DNA of 64,000 nucleotides from G965220305 sp965220305 (GCA_965220305.1 OZ244817.1:4092001-4156000), one strand, 5' to 3'. Counted from the first letter of the stretch, positions 51,992 to 61,592 are shown. Notes: generated by a model not told the origin, from the letters alone. A program made the numbers and translations.

Positions 51992-52139
51992 AGTATTACA
52001 ACGAAAGTTTATCTGGCAGGGTGATTTTCGAGAACAATTTGAAGTTGACAACGTACTGCCACGAACCTACCGCGATAGCTCGCTCGTGGTCGAATACGAA
52101 GGGTCAGCCAACGTATTTGGCATCCATCGTTGTAATACT
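51992..52139. repeat. 148-bp segment bounded by IS701-type ends (MITE or remnant)
   Basis: AGTATTACAACGA at 51992-52004 and its exact inverse TCGTTGTAATACT at 52127-52139 match the ends of the IS701 copies. The internal 120 bases resemble neither IS701 copy. No matching target duplication (TCAG against CTAA). Either a miniature derivative or gene sequence trapped between two lost elements. Confidence 0.55.
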
Positions 52140-52622
52140 AAACTAAAGCCAAGGTGAAATGCGCAGATGGTGGGGGTCAAACGACGGAGCCGGGTCATTC
52201 TCCAAGTACGGATGAGAGGGATTCACCGGCGCAACCCAGCCGATCATCATCGCCACTTAAATGAATGGTGCATCCCCAAGGTGAGCGCCGAGTTCGTGGC
52301 CAACATGGAGGACGTGCTGGACCTGTACACCGAACCCTATGCCCCCCAGCGACCGGTAGTCTGCTTTGACGAGACCTCCACCCAGTTGTTGGCCGAGACC
52401 CGGGCCCCGGTGCCGCCCCGGCCGGGACTTCCACTGCGGCAGGACTACGAGTACCGCAGGGAGGGTACGCGCAACCTATTTCTGGCCTGTGAGCCGTTGG
52501 CGGGCTGGCGGCAGGTGGCGGTAACCCAGCGGCGCACGATGCAGGACTTCGCCCATCAGATGCGTTGGCTGGTGGATGAAGCCTACCCAGAGGTTCCGGT
52601 GGTGCGGGTGGTCCTCGACAAC

Positions 52623-52646
52623 CCCGTATCGAGTACGGGGCAGGCT
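52623..52646 (+). repeat. 24-bp palindromic in-frame insert (site 1, element E)
   Basis: Same sequence and same place as the insert in element C (after the V-L-D-N codons), so inherited from a common ancestor. Confidence 0.85.
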
Positions 52647-52760
52647 CTGAACACCCATCGTCCGGCGTCCCGGTACGAGACGTTCCCAGCGGCGGAGGCC
52701 CGGCGGATTGCCAAGCGGCTGGAGTTTCACTACACGCCCAAGCACGGCAGTTGGTTGAAC

Positions 52761-52784
52761 CCCGTATCAAGTACGGGGCAGGCT
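52761..52784 (+). repeat. 24-bp palindromic in-frame insert (site 2, element E)
   Basis: CCCGTATCAAGTACGGGG plus CAGGCT, one base different from site 1, inserted between AAC and ATG. Elements A, B and C have the empty site here. Confidence 0.85.
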
Positions 52785-52991
52785 ATGGCCGAGATCGAGT
52801 TCAGCGTGCTGTCCCGCTGCTGCCTGAGGCAGCGGCTCCCCGACGAGGCGGCGCTTGGGCGGGAAGTCCAGGCCCTGGTGCGGGAGCGCAACGCGGCTCA
52901 AGCCGTCATCAAATGGCGGTTCAACACCCAGGCTGCCCGATCCAAACTTCACCGCCTTTATCCTTTCGATCCCAAGATTGACTGACTACTA

Positions 52992-53314
52992 GCTTACGCA
53001 CTCGTTTCGGGTGGTCTTTGGAAGGCAGCTTCGCCCCAATCTCTCCAGCTGACTCTTGCTCCTTCAGGTTGCTCTTTATCTGGCATCATTCCCCTTTATT
53101 GGCCGGCCGATAGGGCCCCAGCCTTTCAAGCTAGTTCCATATTCCCGATACACTATGCTTAGCATCTGGCACAGCCTTGAGCAATAGCCGCTAAATCTGC
53201 ATCTCCTTTTAACTTTCATTCCAATAGATTGTTCGGGGGTATAATTATATAATCAGTCCGCCCCCCTTGCTACCAACTGTTAGCCGCCCCAAAGAAGCAT
53301 TGAGGTCCAGATCT
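52992..53314. other. Gap between the IS cluster and core genes
   Basis: No gene. A TATAAT at 53240-53245 in an A/T-rich stretch could be the -10 of the DUF502 gene, but no good -35 lies 17 bases upstream. Confidence 0.4.
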
Positions 53315-54031
53315 ATGAGTGAAACAAGCAGCGCGCAACCCCGCCTGAATGAGAAAAAGGAGCCCAACATATTGCAGAAGGTGGAGATGCACCTCCAGCG
53401 CAAGACACTGGCTGGTCTCATCCAACTGGTGCCCCTCCTGGTCACCGTTATAGTTCTGCTATTTATAATCAATCACGCCGACAGCATGATTAGACCGCTG
53501 GCTTTTGTTTCCGGTCAACCTTGGGACTTTACCGGAATCGGGTTAATAGCCATTATCGTCATTTTCTACCTGGTGGGACTGGCAACCTCCGTAAGAATTG
53601 GCCAGAGAATAATGGACTTTTGGGGAAAGGTGCTTAGCAGCGTACCGGTGGTCAAGACGATTTTCGGCGTAACCCAGCAAGCAACGGCGGCTCTTACTTC
53701 TCAGTACAGCTTCAGCAGGGTGGTATTCGTTGAATGGCCGCGGGAGGGTATGGCGGCGATGGGTTTTGTTACCAGCCGGGTTCACTCCGCTGATACCGGT
53801 GAGTCAATGGTGCTGGTCTACATTCCCACTGTGCCCAATCCCACGTCCGGCAACTTGGCGCTGGTATTTGAGGACGACGTAATGGAAACCGACCTTACCG
53901 TAGAAAACGCTATGAAGCTGGTTTTTTCGGGCGGGATAGTGTTGCCGGAAGCAGTTTCTCTGGCCAGGGTTCCCCAGGAGAGAGTCGAGCCTCCCAAACT
54001 CGTTGGCCGTTACGAAGTAGATCCCAGTTAG
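53315..54031 (+). CDS. DUF502 family membrane protein
   Basis: 238 residues. Two transmembrane helices (GLIQLVPLLVTVIVLLFII at about 35-53 and GIGLIAIIVIFYLVGLATSV at about 73-92) are followed by the DUF502 core: VPVVKTIFGVTQQATAAL, FSRVVFVEWPREGMAAMGFV and VYIPTVPNPTSGNLALVFED. This family is common in bacteria and plants (COV-like) and of unknown role. ATG 53315 has GAGG nine bases upstream. First core gene after the IS cluster. Confidence 0.92.
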   Translation: MSETSSAQPRLNEKKEPNILQKVEMHLQRKTLAGLIQLVPLLVTVIVLLFIINHADSMIRPLAFVSGQPWDFTGIGLIAIIVIFYLVGLATSVRIGQRIMDFWGKVLSSVPVVKTIFGVTQQATAALTSQYSFSRVVFVEWPREGMAAMGFVTSRVHSADTGESMVLVYIPTVPNPTSGNLALVFEDDVMETDLTVENAMKLVFSGGIVLPEAVSLARVPQERVEPPKLVGRYEVDPS

Positions 54032-54097
54032 AGGAAAGCAATACCGGCTTCAGGTGGCCGGGGGGAAATACAGAAGCCAAAAGAAGGGAGACCTTTT

Positions 54098-54532
54098 CTA
54101 CCCGGTTCTCCGGGAGACCATGGTCAGGCAGTTCCTGCCTTGCTTTCGTTGGTAGTGCAGCTCGTCCATCATTGATCGTACTAGGTGAATGCCCAGTCCA
54201 CCTACAGGCCTGTCTTCCAGCGACCCAGTTAAGTCAGGCGGAGGGGCGTCTTTTAATGGATCGAAAGGCCGCCCGTCGTCCTCTATCTCGATTGTAATTG
54301 CGTCCACTTCAGACACCAATGTAATTTCAATTTCGTGAAGACCCTCGTTATAGGCGTGGGTCATAATGTTGAGCCCTAACTCCTCAAGCACTAGGTTCAC
54401 CCGGAACACCATAGCTGGAGACCAATCGTTCTCTCGGCCAAAGCTCTCTACTGCCGATGCGATACGCTCAAGCTCGTCGATTCTCGTCTGTACCGTGAGA
54501 GCCAATCTATTGCTCAAAGATCGGGCTCGCAC
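54098..54532 (-). CDS. RsbW/SpoIIAB-type anti-sigma ATP-binding kinase
   Basis: 144 residues with a GHKL ATPase fold of the HATPase_c_2 type: FRVNLVLEELGLNIMTHAYN (N box with Glu and Asn), ITIEIEDDGRPFDPL (G1 box) and RPVGGLGIHLVRSMMDEL (G2 box). Such proteins bind a sigma factor or phosphorylate a STAS antagonist on Ser. A STAS gene lies upstream on the same strand (224-base gap), a second STAS at 62581 and a PP2C phosphatase at 56057, so a partner-switching pathway is likely. No sigma factor is in the window. Confidence 0.88.
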   Translation of the reverse strand: MRARSLSNRLALTVQTRIDELERIASAVESFGRENDWSPAMVFRVNLVLEELGLNIMTHAYNEGLHEIEITLVSEVDAITIEIEDDGRPFDPLKDAPPPDLTGSLEDRPVGGLGIHLVRSMMDELHYQRKQGRNCLTMVSRRTG

Positions 54533-54755
54533 TGTTTGAGGATGAGGACGGCTGCCTAAGTGGGGTCTGAGCAGTCATTCAAAAAGCGCACAGTTTCCAG
54601 GTTTAGATAGTTTGCTTGAAGAAGTGCCACGGGAACCCGGTGAGCCCACGCCGTCGTTGGAAAACAGCAACCGAGGGCCTTTGTTGTGTGGGCCCCAGTT
54701 GTAGCGCCTTCCCGGTGGGTGCTAGTTGACGCTCCTGTAGGCAAAGCAGGTCCCT

Positions 54756-55097
54756 TTATTGGGTGGCTGCGCCACTGATTGCTTCGGCTGTGGATGGAAA
54801 AATTGAAATAATCTTATCGAATCCGCTGAGTTGGAAGACTTCCATGATCGGCTCTGAAAGAGCGCTAACCGCAAGTCTGGCGTCCTGTCCTCTTAAGGTC
54901 CGGGCCGTTAACAGTATCACCCGAAGGCCGGCGCTGCTGATGTAGGTCAGCCCACCCAAATCTAAGACCACCGTGCGGTCCTTCTCGTCAATGGCCTCTT
55001 GGAGAGCGTCTTGGAACTCACGGGCATTAGCTCCGTCAACTCTACCTTCGGTAATCGCTACCAGTGCATCCCCGTCACGTTCAACCCTGATCTCCAT
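54756..55097 (-). CDS. STAS-domain anti-anti-sigma factor 1
   Basis: 113 residues, one STAS domain: AITEGRVDGANAREFQDAL, VVLDLGGLTYISSAGLRVIL (phosphoacceptor Ser54 in I-S-S-A-G), ARLAVSALSEPIMEVFQLSG and DKIISIF. In partner switching the unphosphorylated form binds an RsbW-type kinase. Read in the same direction as the RsbW gene downstream. Confidence 0.9.
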   Translation of the reverse strand: MEIRVERDGDALVAITEGRVDGANAREFQDALQEAIDEKDRTVVLDLGGLTYISSAGLRVILLTARTLRGQDARLAVSALSEPIMEVFQLSGFDKIISIFPSTAEAISGAATQ

Positions 55098-55676
55098 GGT
55101 CGCTCATCTCCCCAGCGATGCGGCTCCGGCCCCTATTTCCCAATAGGGCGGCTGCGCCGCTATCCCTTCTCCTGCAGTTTTCACTCCTGCGCTCAACCTA
55201 GTTCACTCAGGAGTATTAGCTTGAGTATACATAAAACACCCTAGTAATTTCCACCAGTTTACACCAGCATGATAGACCAAACAGGCCATTTATGGTGGCA
55301 AAAATGTAGAACATGAGAACAACGCAGTGGAATGCCGGTCAGTTGGACTGCCGAGCCGGGTAGCTCTGTTCTAAACAGCTCTGCTAGCCGCGCCTCAAAT
55401 GAACCTCTGTTAGCACGTCCTCCTTCTCCAATCCGGGCTGTGCCTGCCCGGGGCCAATCTTCAACTCGGCTAACTCGCCTGCTCTTGTTTTTAGCCGCAT
55501 TCAACAGCCATGACAAACAATGCTGCCTTTCGTTAGTAGTGATTCGGTCCAACCCCAGTATGTTGGGAAATCCCGGGTGATTGGGCTTCAGCCATTGCTG
55601 GTTTCTCCGACTAGAAAGCAATAAACTGGATATAGCGAGTTGCCAGGGGAAGTCCGGCGCCAAATTGGATGTATGG
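55098..55676. other. Gap upstream of STAS gene 1
   Basis: Low-GC gap with no recognised gene. A 168-residue minus-strand frame (55259-55765) has no homology or ribosome site. Should contain the STAS/RsbW promoter. Confidence 0.4.
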
Positions 55677-55834
55677 ATGGGAAGGGTTCTTAGGATACTT
55701 GTTCTTGTTCTGATATTCCTATTGGCGGCGGTGGTGTTTGTATTCGGCAGGGGGTAGGGCTGCAAATCAGTTCCATTTTAGGGACACTCCTGTGGGTGGT
55801 ATCGGCAGTTACGGTGGTGCTCAACCTGGTTTAG
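55677..55834 (+). CDS. Possible very small two-helix membrane protein (frameshifted)
   Basis: ATG 55677 opens a 26-residue hydrophobic peptide (RILVLVLIFLLAAVVFVFG); after its TAG in a G-run another frame immediately gives SSILGTLLWVVSAVTVVLNL and a stop. Together they look like one small two-TM protein with a one-base shift. Short, so weakly supported. Confidence 0.3.
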
Positions 55835-56056
55835 CTCTTCCGCTGGCGCGACTAGTGAAAGCCCGCACCCTGCCGGAAAAATAAGCACTCCTGGACCGGC
55901 AGCCGCAAGTACTTTGGAGTGTGCTGCCGGCGACGGTAAATTGTTACCCCGGCCGTTCGGCCTCAGATGTTATACTGAAAGTCTGCCGAAAGCATGGCAA
56001 ATGGAATGTTGGAGTAGAGATTGGGCCGACGCTTGTAACGGCCGATGGAAGGAGAA

Positions 56057-57229
56057 ATGGCAAAGGACGCACAATACAAGATACTGGTAGTCGATGACGA
56101 ACCGGACATGGAGCCACTTGTTTTAGGCCGCATGCGCCGAGCCATTCGCTCTGGCCGATACGAGTTTGTATTTGCTAGAGACGGCTTCGAAGCCCTTGAG
56201 CGGCTAAACCAGGAAAGGGATATCGACATGGTCCTCTCCGACATCAACATGCCTAAAATGGACGGCCTGACCTTGCTGTCCCAGATTCCAAGTGTTGACC
56301 CCAATCTTCGTTGCGTAGTTGTGTCCGCCTACGGAGATATGAAGAACATCCGCACTGCCATGAACCGGGGCGCTTTCGATTTCGTGACCAAGCCCGTGGA
56401 CTTCGAAGACTTGGGGGTCACTATCGAGCGTACTCTGAGTCATTTGGAAGAGTGGCGGGACGCTCTGCTCTCCCGCGACAAATTAGTTGCTTTGCAAAAC
56501 GAGCTGGATATCGCCAGCAACATTCAGCAATCGATTCTTCCCACCCGTTTCCCCCAAGGTCCCAGCTATCAGATCCACGGTAGCATGGCGCCTGCCCGTA
56601 CTGTGGGAGGCGATTTTTTTGATGTATTGCGGCTGGAAAACGGCAAACTCGGATTAGCCATCGCTGATGTGTCCGACAAGGGGGTGCCGGCCGCCTTATT
56701 TATGATGTCCAGTCGTACCTTGCTGAAAGGGTCGGCCATTGGGCTTTCCAATCCCGGGCCAGTGTTGAATGAAGTTAACGAAATGCTCTGTGATGAGAAT
56801 GAAGCCCTAATGTTCGTCACCGTCGTCTACGGGGTCTACGAGCCGGAAAGCGGTCAACTGACCTATGCCAACGGCGGGCACAATCCCCCTCTTATCGTTC
56901 ATCCCGACGGGACTTCAACGGTGTTGCCTACCACCAACGGAGTGGCCCTAGGTGTAATGCCTGGCATCGACTATGAACAGAAATCGGTGAATTGTGGACC
57001 CGGCGATACCTTGGTTCTATATACCGACGGCGTCACCGAGGCGATGAACTCCAGCGATGAGGTCTTTGGCTTGGAACGCTTGTGCCAAGTATTCGAAGCA
57101 TCACCGCCCCAGGACGCCCACTCAGCAGCTCAAGCCATTATCGAGGCAGTAGCTTCTTTTGCCGACGGGACGCCGCAATCCGACGATATCACCTGCCTGA
57201 CACTACGCCGCATACCTTCGGGACCTTGA
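56057..57229 (+). CDS. Receiver domain-PP2C phosphatase (RsbU/SpoIIE-type)
   Basis: About 390 residues. Residues 8-125 are a response-regulator receiver: VVDDEPD (acidic pocket), LSDINMPKMDG (phosphoacceptor Asp62), VVVSAYGDM and FVTKPVD (Lys). A linker helix and IASNIQQSILPTRFPQ lead to a PP2C-type phosphatase: GGDFFDVLRLENGKLGLAIA-DVSDKG (metal Asp residues), YANGGHNPPLIV, VLYTDGVTEA and SDDITCL. Phosphorylation by the kinase at 58567 would switch on dephosphorylation of a STAS protein. The start may be ATG 56045 or 56057; GGAAGGAG lies just before the second. Confidence 0.9.
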   Translation: MAKDAQYKILVVDDEPDMEPLVLGRMRRAIRSGRYEFVFARDGFEALERLNQERDIDMVLSDINMPKMDGLTLLSQIPSVDPNLRCVVVSAYGDMKNIRTAMNRGAFDFVTKPVDFEDLGVTIERTLSHLEEWRDALLSRDKLVALQNELDIASNIQQSILPTRFPQGPSYQIHGSMAPARTVGGDFFDVLRLENGKLGLAIADVSDKGVPAALFMMSSRTLLKGSAIGLSNPGPVLNEVNEMLCDENEALMFVTVVYGVYEPESGQLTYANGGHNPPLIVHPDGTSTVLPTTNGVALGVMPGIDYEQKSVNCGPGDTLVLYTDGVTEAMNSSDEVFGLERLCQVFEASPPQDAHSAAQAIIEAVASFADGTPQSDDITCLTLRRIPSGP

Positions 57230-57298
57230 GGAGACCGGCGACAACTGGTGGTGTGGGCAGCGTAAGCGCCGCTTAGACTTTACTATACGAAGGACCTA

Positions 57299-58570
57299 GT
57301 GAAGCCAAGACCTGGGCTGCCACCGGCTATGCTGTTTTGGATCGGGGGCGCGATCGTTTTTGTTGTTGCTGCCGTCCTAACCGGCTGTGTCCGCCCTGAG
57401 CAACTCCCTGAGACTGGCGCCACTCAGACCTCCGCCACCCCGACAATCCCGGTCCTGATGCCTCGGATTGATCCTGGCGTTTACGATAACCGGGTGCTCT
57501 TCGGCCAATCCGCCGCATTCAGCGGCCCGGCCAAGCAACTGGGCAGGGGCATGAAGCTCGGAATAGACGCAGCCTTCAACACAGCCAACCAAGCTGGAGG
57601 GGTTCACGGCCGAGAGTTGCAGTTGTTGTCGCTGGATGACACCTATGAGCCTGAAGCGGCCATCGCCAACACCACCAGCCTGATCGAAGACTATTCGGTG
57701 TTCGCTTTGATCGGTGCGGTGGGAACCCCAACGTCCCGCTCCGCCGTGCCAATCGCCGCCGCGGCTGGCGTCCCCTACTTGGCTCCATTCACCGGCGCAG
57801 CCTTCCTCAGGGACGCTGAGTTAGATAACGTGGTAAACCTCAGGGCTTCCTATTTTCAGGAGACTGAAGAGATGGTAGCCCAGCTGACCGGGCCCATGGG
57901 GTTGGACCGCATAGCAGTGATGTACCAAGACGACTCCTTTGGACGGGCTGGCTACCAGGGAGTCCGCCAAGCGCTGGACCGCCGGGAAATGGAGCCGGTG
58001 GCTGTAGGGCTTTATCCTCGGAACACCACATCGGTTAAGACCGGCCTATTGGACCTGCGCCAAGGAGAGCCGGAGGCAGTGATATTGATTGGTGCTTATC
58101 AGCCGGTTGCCGCCTTTATCGCTTGGGCCCGCCACATAGAGATGAACCCGGTATTCATGACCATATCTTTTGTCGGAAGCAATGCACTGGCCCAAGAACT
58201 GGGCTCGGTGGGAGAGGGCGTCTTCGTCACACAAGTAGTGCCCTTCCCCACTGATGACTCACTGCCCATAGTTGGCAACTATATAAAAGCTCTCAAGCAC
58301 CATGCCCCTGATGCGACTCCCGGTTTTGTGTCCTTGGAAGGTTACCTGGCCGGGCGGCTGGCCATCGCCGGGCTGGATAGCTGCGGCCGTGAGGTTGACC
58401 GCCAATGTTTTCTGGATAGCTTACTCCAGGCTGAAGCTATAGACCTTGACGGCTTTCAGCTTCAGTTTGGGGAGCAAGACAACCAGGGTTCCGACGCTGT
58501 GTTCCTTACCGTGATCGGCCAAGATGGACGCTATCAGCCAATGGCTAGCACTGGGGGTTCGCCGCCTTGA
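57299..58570 (+). CDS. Periplasmic-type ligand-binding lipoprotein (branched-chain amino-acid type)
   Basis: 423 residues from GTG 57299. A signal segment (LFWIGGAIVFVVAAVLTGC) with lipobox L-T-G-C, a Pro/Thr linker, then a type I periplasmic-binding fold: VLFGQSAAFSGPAKQLGRGM, GIDAAFNTANQAGGVHGREL, TTSLIEDYSVFALIGAVGTP, RIAVMYQDDSFGRAGYQGV, AVILIGAYQPVAAFIAWAR and FVTQVVPFPTDD. No transporter genes follow; instead the histidine kinase starts four bases before its stop (TTGA overlap). Like TorT-TorS, it probably senses a small ligand and signals to the kinase rather than transporting it. Confidence 0.88.
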   Translation: MKPRPGLPPAMLFWIGGAIVFVVAAVLTGCVRPEQLPETGATQTSATPTIPVLMPRIDPGVYDNRVLFGQSAAFSGPAKQLGRGMKLGIDAAFNTANQAGGVHGRELQLLSLDDTYEPEAAIANTTSLIEDYSVFALIGAVGTPTSRSAVPIAAAAGVPYLAPFTGAAFLRDAELDNVVNLRASYFQETEEMVAQLTGPMGLDRIAVMYQDDSFGRAGYQGVRQALDRREMEPVAVGLYPRNTTSVKTGLLDLRQGEPEAVILIGAYQPVAAFIAWARHIEMNPVFMTISFVGSNALAQELGSVGEGVFVTQVVPFPTDDSLPIVGNYIKALKHHAPDATPGFVSLEGYLAGRLAIAGLDSCGREVDRQCFLDSLLQAEAIDLDGFQLQFGEQDNQGSDAVFLTVIGQDGRYQPMASTGGSPP

Positions 58571-60747
58571 TTAACTGGTTGAAAGACACCCTCTCCAGGC
58601 GCAACCGCATCTCCACTCAGCTTTACCTGGCCATTGGGGGGGCGGTGCTCCTGACCATGGCCGCCAGCTTGGTCGGGTGGCTCTCCTTTGACCGGGTGGG
58701 CGACGTTCAAGGGGAGGTGAATGAAAGAAGCGTACCCTCTATGGCAGCGGCCTTTGGAGTGGCCCGCTACGGCGGTGTTTTAGTGGCCGCCGCTCCCAGC
58801 CTCACCGCAGCCACGACTCCAGAAGAGTTTGCCCAAGTTTCCACTGGCATTGACCAAGCGCACGAGGAATTCGAGAAACAGCTAACACTCTTGGAGTCAG
58901 GCGGACAGGATGAGCGGTTTGAACGCATCCGTTCCAGCGCCGACATGCTGTTCACGAACATTGAGTCAATACAGGAAGGTATGCAGGAACACTACGCGTT
59001 AGCCGAGCAGACCGATTTGCTGCGTCAGGAGCTTAGCGACCTGCGGGTACGGCTTGACGCCACCGTTACCCCGACCATCGACGACCAACTCTTTTACACC
59101 ATGACTGGCTACCGGGCATTGGGAGCGCCCGCCGATCCTAGAGAGGCCTATTTTTCCGAGGCGGAATTAGCCAACTTCCGTTACCTTTCCGAGCTCCAAT
59201 CGGACGCCAACATCGCTACTCAATTGCTGGCCTCCGCCTTCTCACTGTCCAGCCCGTCGCTCATCGAGCCCCTGCGGGAGCGGTTCGAGTCCGAGGCGGG
59301 ACACTTGGAGCGGAACCTTGAAGCATTGGAGGATTCTCCGATACATGCGGAACTAGCCCCAATATTCGAGCGACTTTTTGATTTGAGCTCCGGAGATCAG
59401 GACGGCTTCGACCTGCTCTACCGGCAATTGACCTTGGCTGAGCGCCAAGCAGAGCTGCTGGCCGCCAACCAGGGCATTGCCGTAGACTTGGTCGCCGCAG
59501 TTGATGGGCTGGTGGCCGAGGCTCGGGCTAGCGTCGACCAAGCCACCCAAGCTTCCTCGCAAGCCATCTTCACCGGCCGTACGCTGTTACTGTCCATCAG
59601 CGCAGCCAGCATTGGTGGTGCTCTCCTCATCGCCTGGCTGTTCGTCGGTAGGGTTTTGCTGCGGAGGCTGCAGATGCTGTCTGACTGGATGCGTCGCATG
59701 GCTGGGGGCGACCTGGAATCTCAAGTTGATATTGGCGGCCGGGATGAGGTGGCCGATATGGCGGCGGCGTTGGAAGTGTTCCGGCGACACGCATTGGAAG
59801 TGCAACGTCTGAACTTGGTGGAAAAGCTGGCGGAGGAGTTGCAGGGGAAGAACGATGAGCTAGAATCGGTCTTGGGCGAACTGCGCGCCACCCAAGACCA
59901 GATAGTTATGCGGGAGAAGCTGGCGGCCTTAGGTGAACTCACCGCTGGAGTGGCCCACGAAATCAGGAACCCGCTCAATTTCGTTCGCAACTTTTCAGAG
60001 ATCTCGGAGGACCTCGTTGCCGAGTTGCAAGAGACCCTGGAGCAAGGCGGCGCCCAGTTGACCGACGAGCAGCGCGGCCTAGTTCAAGACATATCCCAAG
60101 AGCTTAGCGCCAACCTCGAGCGGATACGTTCTCACGGTGACCGGGCTAACCGCATCGTGCAGGATATGCTGTCGTTGAGCCAGGGTCCAGGCTCACCGCA
60201 ACCCACCGATATCAATACTCTCCTCGACGAACACACCCGTTTGGCTTATCACAGCGCCCGGGCCATGGACTCTGACTTTCAACTGGATATGCAGCTCGAT
60301 TTAGACCCGGATATGGGGGAGGTAGAAGTCATTCCCCAGGACTTGGGCCGGGTGTTCTTGAACATGGTGAGCAATGCTTGCTACGCCACCGACCAGAAAC
60401 GGCGCGCCGCTCGGGAAGGAGATGGGGACAAAAACTACATGCCGACACTATATCTGGCTACCCGGCGGAAAGATCACCAGGCCGAGATAAGAATCAAGGA
60501 CAATGGCGACGGCATACCCCAGGACGTTATTGACAAGATATTCAATCCCTTCTTCACAACCAAGCCGGCTGACAAAGGGACGGGGCTAGGGCTGGCAATC
60601 AGCAATGACATTGTGCGCCAGCACGGCGGCGTCATTCGGGTGGACACGGAGCCTGGGCAATTCACCGAGATGACCCTGGAAATCCCACTGGTTGCTCCAG
60701 TCGCGGCTATCCCCGCAGAACCGGGTGGGTCGGCGGAGGGAGCATAG
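58567..60747 (+). CDS. TorS-like sensor histidine kinase
   Basis: 726 residues from TTG 58567 overlapping the previous stop. TM1 at about 20-40, a long extracytoplasmic four-helix sensor (about 45-335), TM2 near 340-362, HAMP (RVLLRRLQMLSDWMRRMAGG), a coiled-coil VEKLAEELQGKNDELESVLG, HisKA with GELTAGVAHEIRNPLNFVRN (His464), and HATPase_c: FLNMVSNACYATDQ (N box), IRIKDNGDGIP, FFTTKPADKGTGLGLAISND. It lacks receiver and HPt domains found in TorS. With the binding protein before it and the receiver-PP2C gene upstream it likely forms one pathway. Confidence 0.92.
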   Translation: MINWLKDTLSRRNRISTQLYLAIGGAVLLTMAASLVGWLSFDRVGDVQGEVNERSVPSMAAAFGVARYGGVLVAAAPSLTAATTPEEFAQVSTGIDQAHEEFEKQLTLLESGGQDERFERIRSSADMLFTNIESIQEGMQEHYALAEQTDLLRQELSDLRVRLDATVTPTIDDQLFYTMTGYRALGAPADPREAYFSEAELANFRYLSELQSDANIATQLLASAFSLSSPSLIEPLRERFESEAGHLERNLEALEDSPIHAELAPIFERLFDLSSGDQDGFDLLYRQLTLAERQAELLAANQGIAVDLVAAVDGLVAEARASVDQATQASSQAIFTGRTLLLSISAASIGGALLIAWLFVGRVLLRRLQMLSDWMRRMAGGDLESQVDIGGRDEVADMAAALEVFRRHALEVQRLNLVEKLAEELQGKNDELESVLGELRATQDQIVMREKLAALGELTAGVAHEIRNPLNFVRNFSEISEDLVAELQETLEQGGAQLTDEQRGLVQDISQELSANLERIRSHGDRANRIVQDMLSLSQGPGSPQPTDINTLLDEHTRLAYHSARAMDSDFQLDMQLDLDPDMGEVEVIPQDLGRVFLNMVSNACYATDQKRRAAREGDGDKNYMPTLYLATRRKDHQAEIRIKDNGDGIPQDVIDKIFNPFFTTKPADKGTGLGLAISNDIVRQHGGVIRVDTEPGQFTEMTLEIPLVAPVAAIPAEPGGSAEGA

Positions 60748-60759
60748 GGAACTGTTACG

Positions 60760-60795
60760 CATGCTCCCAGTCAAACAGAGTGAACTGGGAGCATG
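60760..60795 (+). terminator. Hairpin downstream of the kinase gene
   Basis: CATGCTCCCAGT (60760-60771) pairs with ACTGGGAGCATG (60784-60795) around a 12-base loop, 13 bases after the kinase stop. It lacks a T-run. Confidence 0.55.
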
Positions 60796-60900
60796 TACCT
60801 GATGGCTTCCGGGCGGCCCCCAAACCGCCACTGCCGCCATGGTTTGCGTAGGTTATCGCCGAACAAATGGAATCCGGGGCGTCGTGGGCAAAGGCGGAGG

Positions 60901-60942
60901 ACGGACGTTAGCTCTTGATGACCTGCGAGAGCTAACGTCCGT
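60901..60942. terminator. Hairpin between convergent genes
   Basis: ACGGACGTTAGCTCT (60901-60915) and AGAGCTAACGTCCGT (60928-60942) form a 15-bp stem, with weaker outer pairing (GCAAAGG/CCTTTGC). It sits between the kinase and the convergent DUF4389 gene and may stop both. Confidence 0.6.
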
Positions 60943-60971
60943 GCTGGCCCTTTGCTCAGAATGTATCGGAC

Positions 60972-61592
60972 CTACCCCCGGCCGCTGAAGGGTGGGTATT
61001 CGTCTCGAACATAGGAGAAGTAGAGACTTACGCGAAGGGTCCAACGCATATAACCCAATACAAAATAAAATAGCCTTTGCGGAAACCGCCCCAAGATCAG
61101 GATTGACCACCAAGCAATGAAAACGGCTATGAAAACTAGAAGCGCGTAGAAAAAAAGGATTATGCCGTGGGGGATGCCCACATATAGCCAAGCAAAGAAC
61201 AGCTTCAAGATTGCCATCAGCCGGGAGAGCCGCTCCGGGTAGTCGACCTCCAAGGTGACTGGGCCATCGTCCTCTCCGGCAGAGAAGGGGGGGTAGCGGT
61301 CAGTTAGAAAATTCGACCAATAGGCTTCCACCCTGGCGGACCAACGGTGATACCCCACAACAAGGTTGAACAGGCCGCGGGGATAGCGGCCGGTGAAGAG
61401 AATAGCGAAGAATGCGATAAAGCCAGCCACCGCAGACACTAGAAAGTAGAAGAAGAGAATAATTCCGTGCGGGATGCCCACATACAACCATCCCAAGAAG
61501 CTCTTGAGCAGCAAATGAAGACGCGATAAGCGTTCAGGGTAACCCACAGAGAAACGAATCGGAGCTGTTCTTGCCTCTTCCATGATTTTCAT
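60972..61592 (-). CDS. Tandem-DUF4389 membrane protein
   Basis: 206 residues made of two copies of one unit (about residues 13-100 and 115-200). Each copy has YPERLSRL, a WLYVGIPHGIILFFY helix, FI-FF/W-IL-TGR/LGRF/YP and GY-RW-RV-YF...YPPFS. Two to three TM helices per unit. DUF4389 is a bacterial membrane domain of unknown role, often found in Chloroflexota and Actinobacteria. ATG 61592 or 61583. Confidence 0.9.
   Translation of the reverse strand: MKIMEEARTAPIRFSVGYPERLSRLHLLLKSFLGWLYVGIPHGIILFFYFLVSAVAGFIAFFAILFTGRYPRGLFNLVVGYHRWSARVEAYWSNFLTDRYPPFSAGEDDGPVTLEVDYPERLSRLMAILKLFFAWLYVGIPHGIILFFYALLVFIAVFIAWWSILILGRFPQRLFYFVLGYMRWTLRVSLYFSYVRDEYPPFSGRG

Larger units (their letters stand above)
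52263..52985 (+). pseudogene. IS630 DDE fragment with two 8-residue inserts
   Basis: Starts in EWCIPKVSAEFVANMEDVLD and continues VVCFDETSTQLLAETRAPVP, VRVVLDN-PVSSTGQA-LNTHRPAS, then TPKHGSWLN-PVSSTGQA-MAEIEF. The second insert separates the conserved G-S-W-L-N from the catalytic M-A-E. The upstream ATG at 52167 only opens a chance extension. Without the HTH frame this is not a working transposase. Confidence 0.82.
52140..52991 (+). mobile_element. IS630-family fragment E
   Basis: The right end (inverse of TAGTAGTCAGTCAATC) finishes at 52991 and the DDE half is nearly identical to element C, but the left end and HTH half are replaced by unrelated sequence before about 52263. It carries two 24-bp palindromic inserts. 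Confidence 0.75.

Noticed and set aside
55259..55765. 168-residue minus-strand frame in the STAS upstream gap
   Set aside because: No recognisable domain or ribosome site, and irregular composition.
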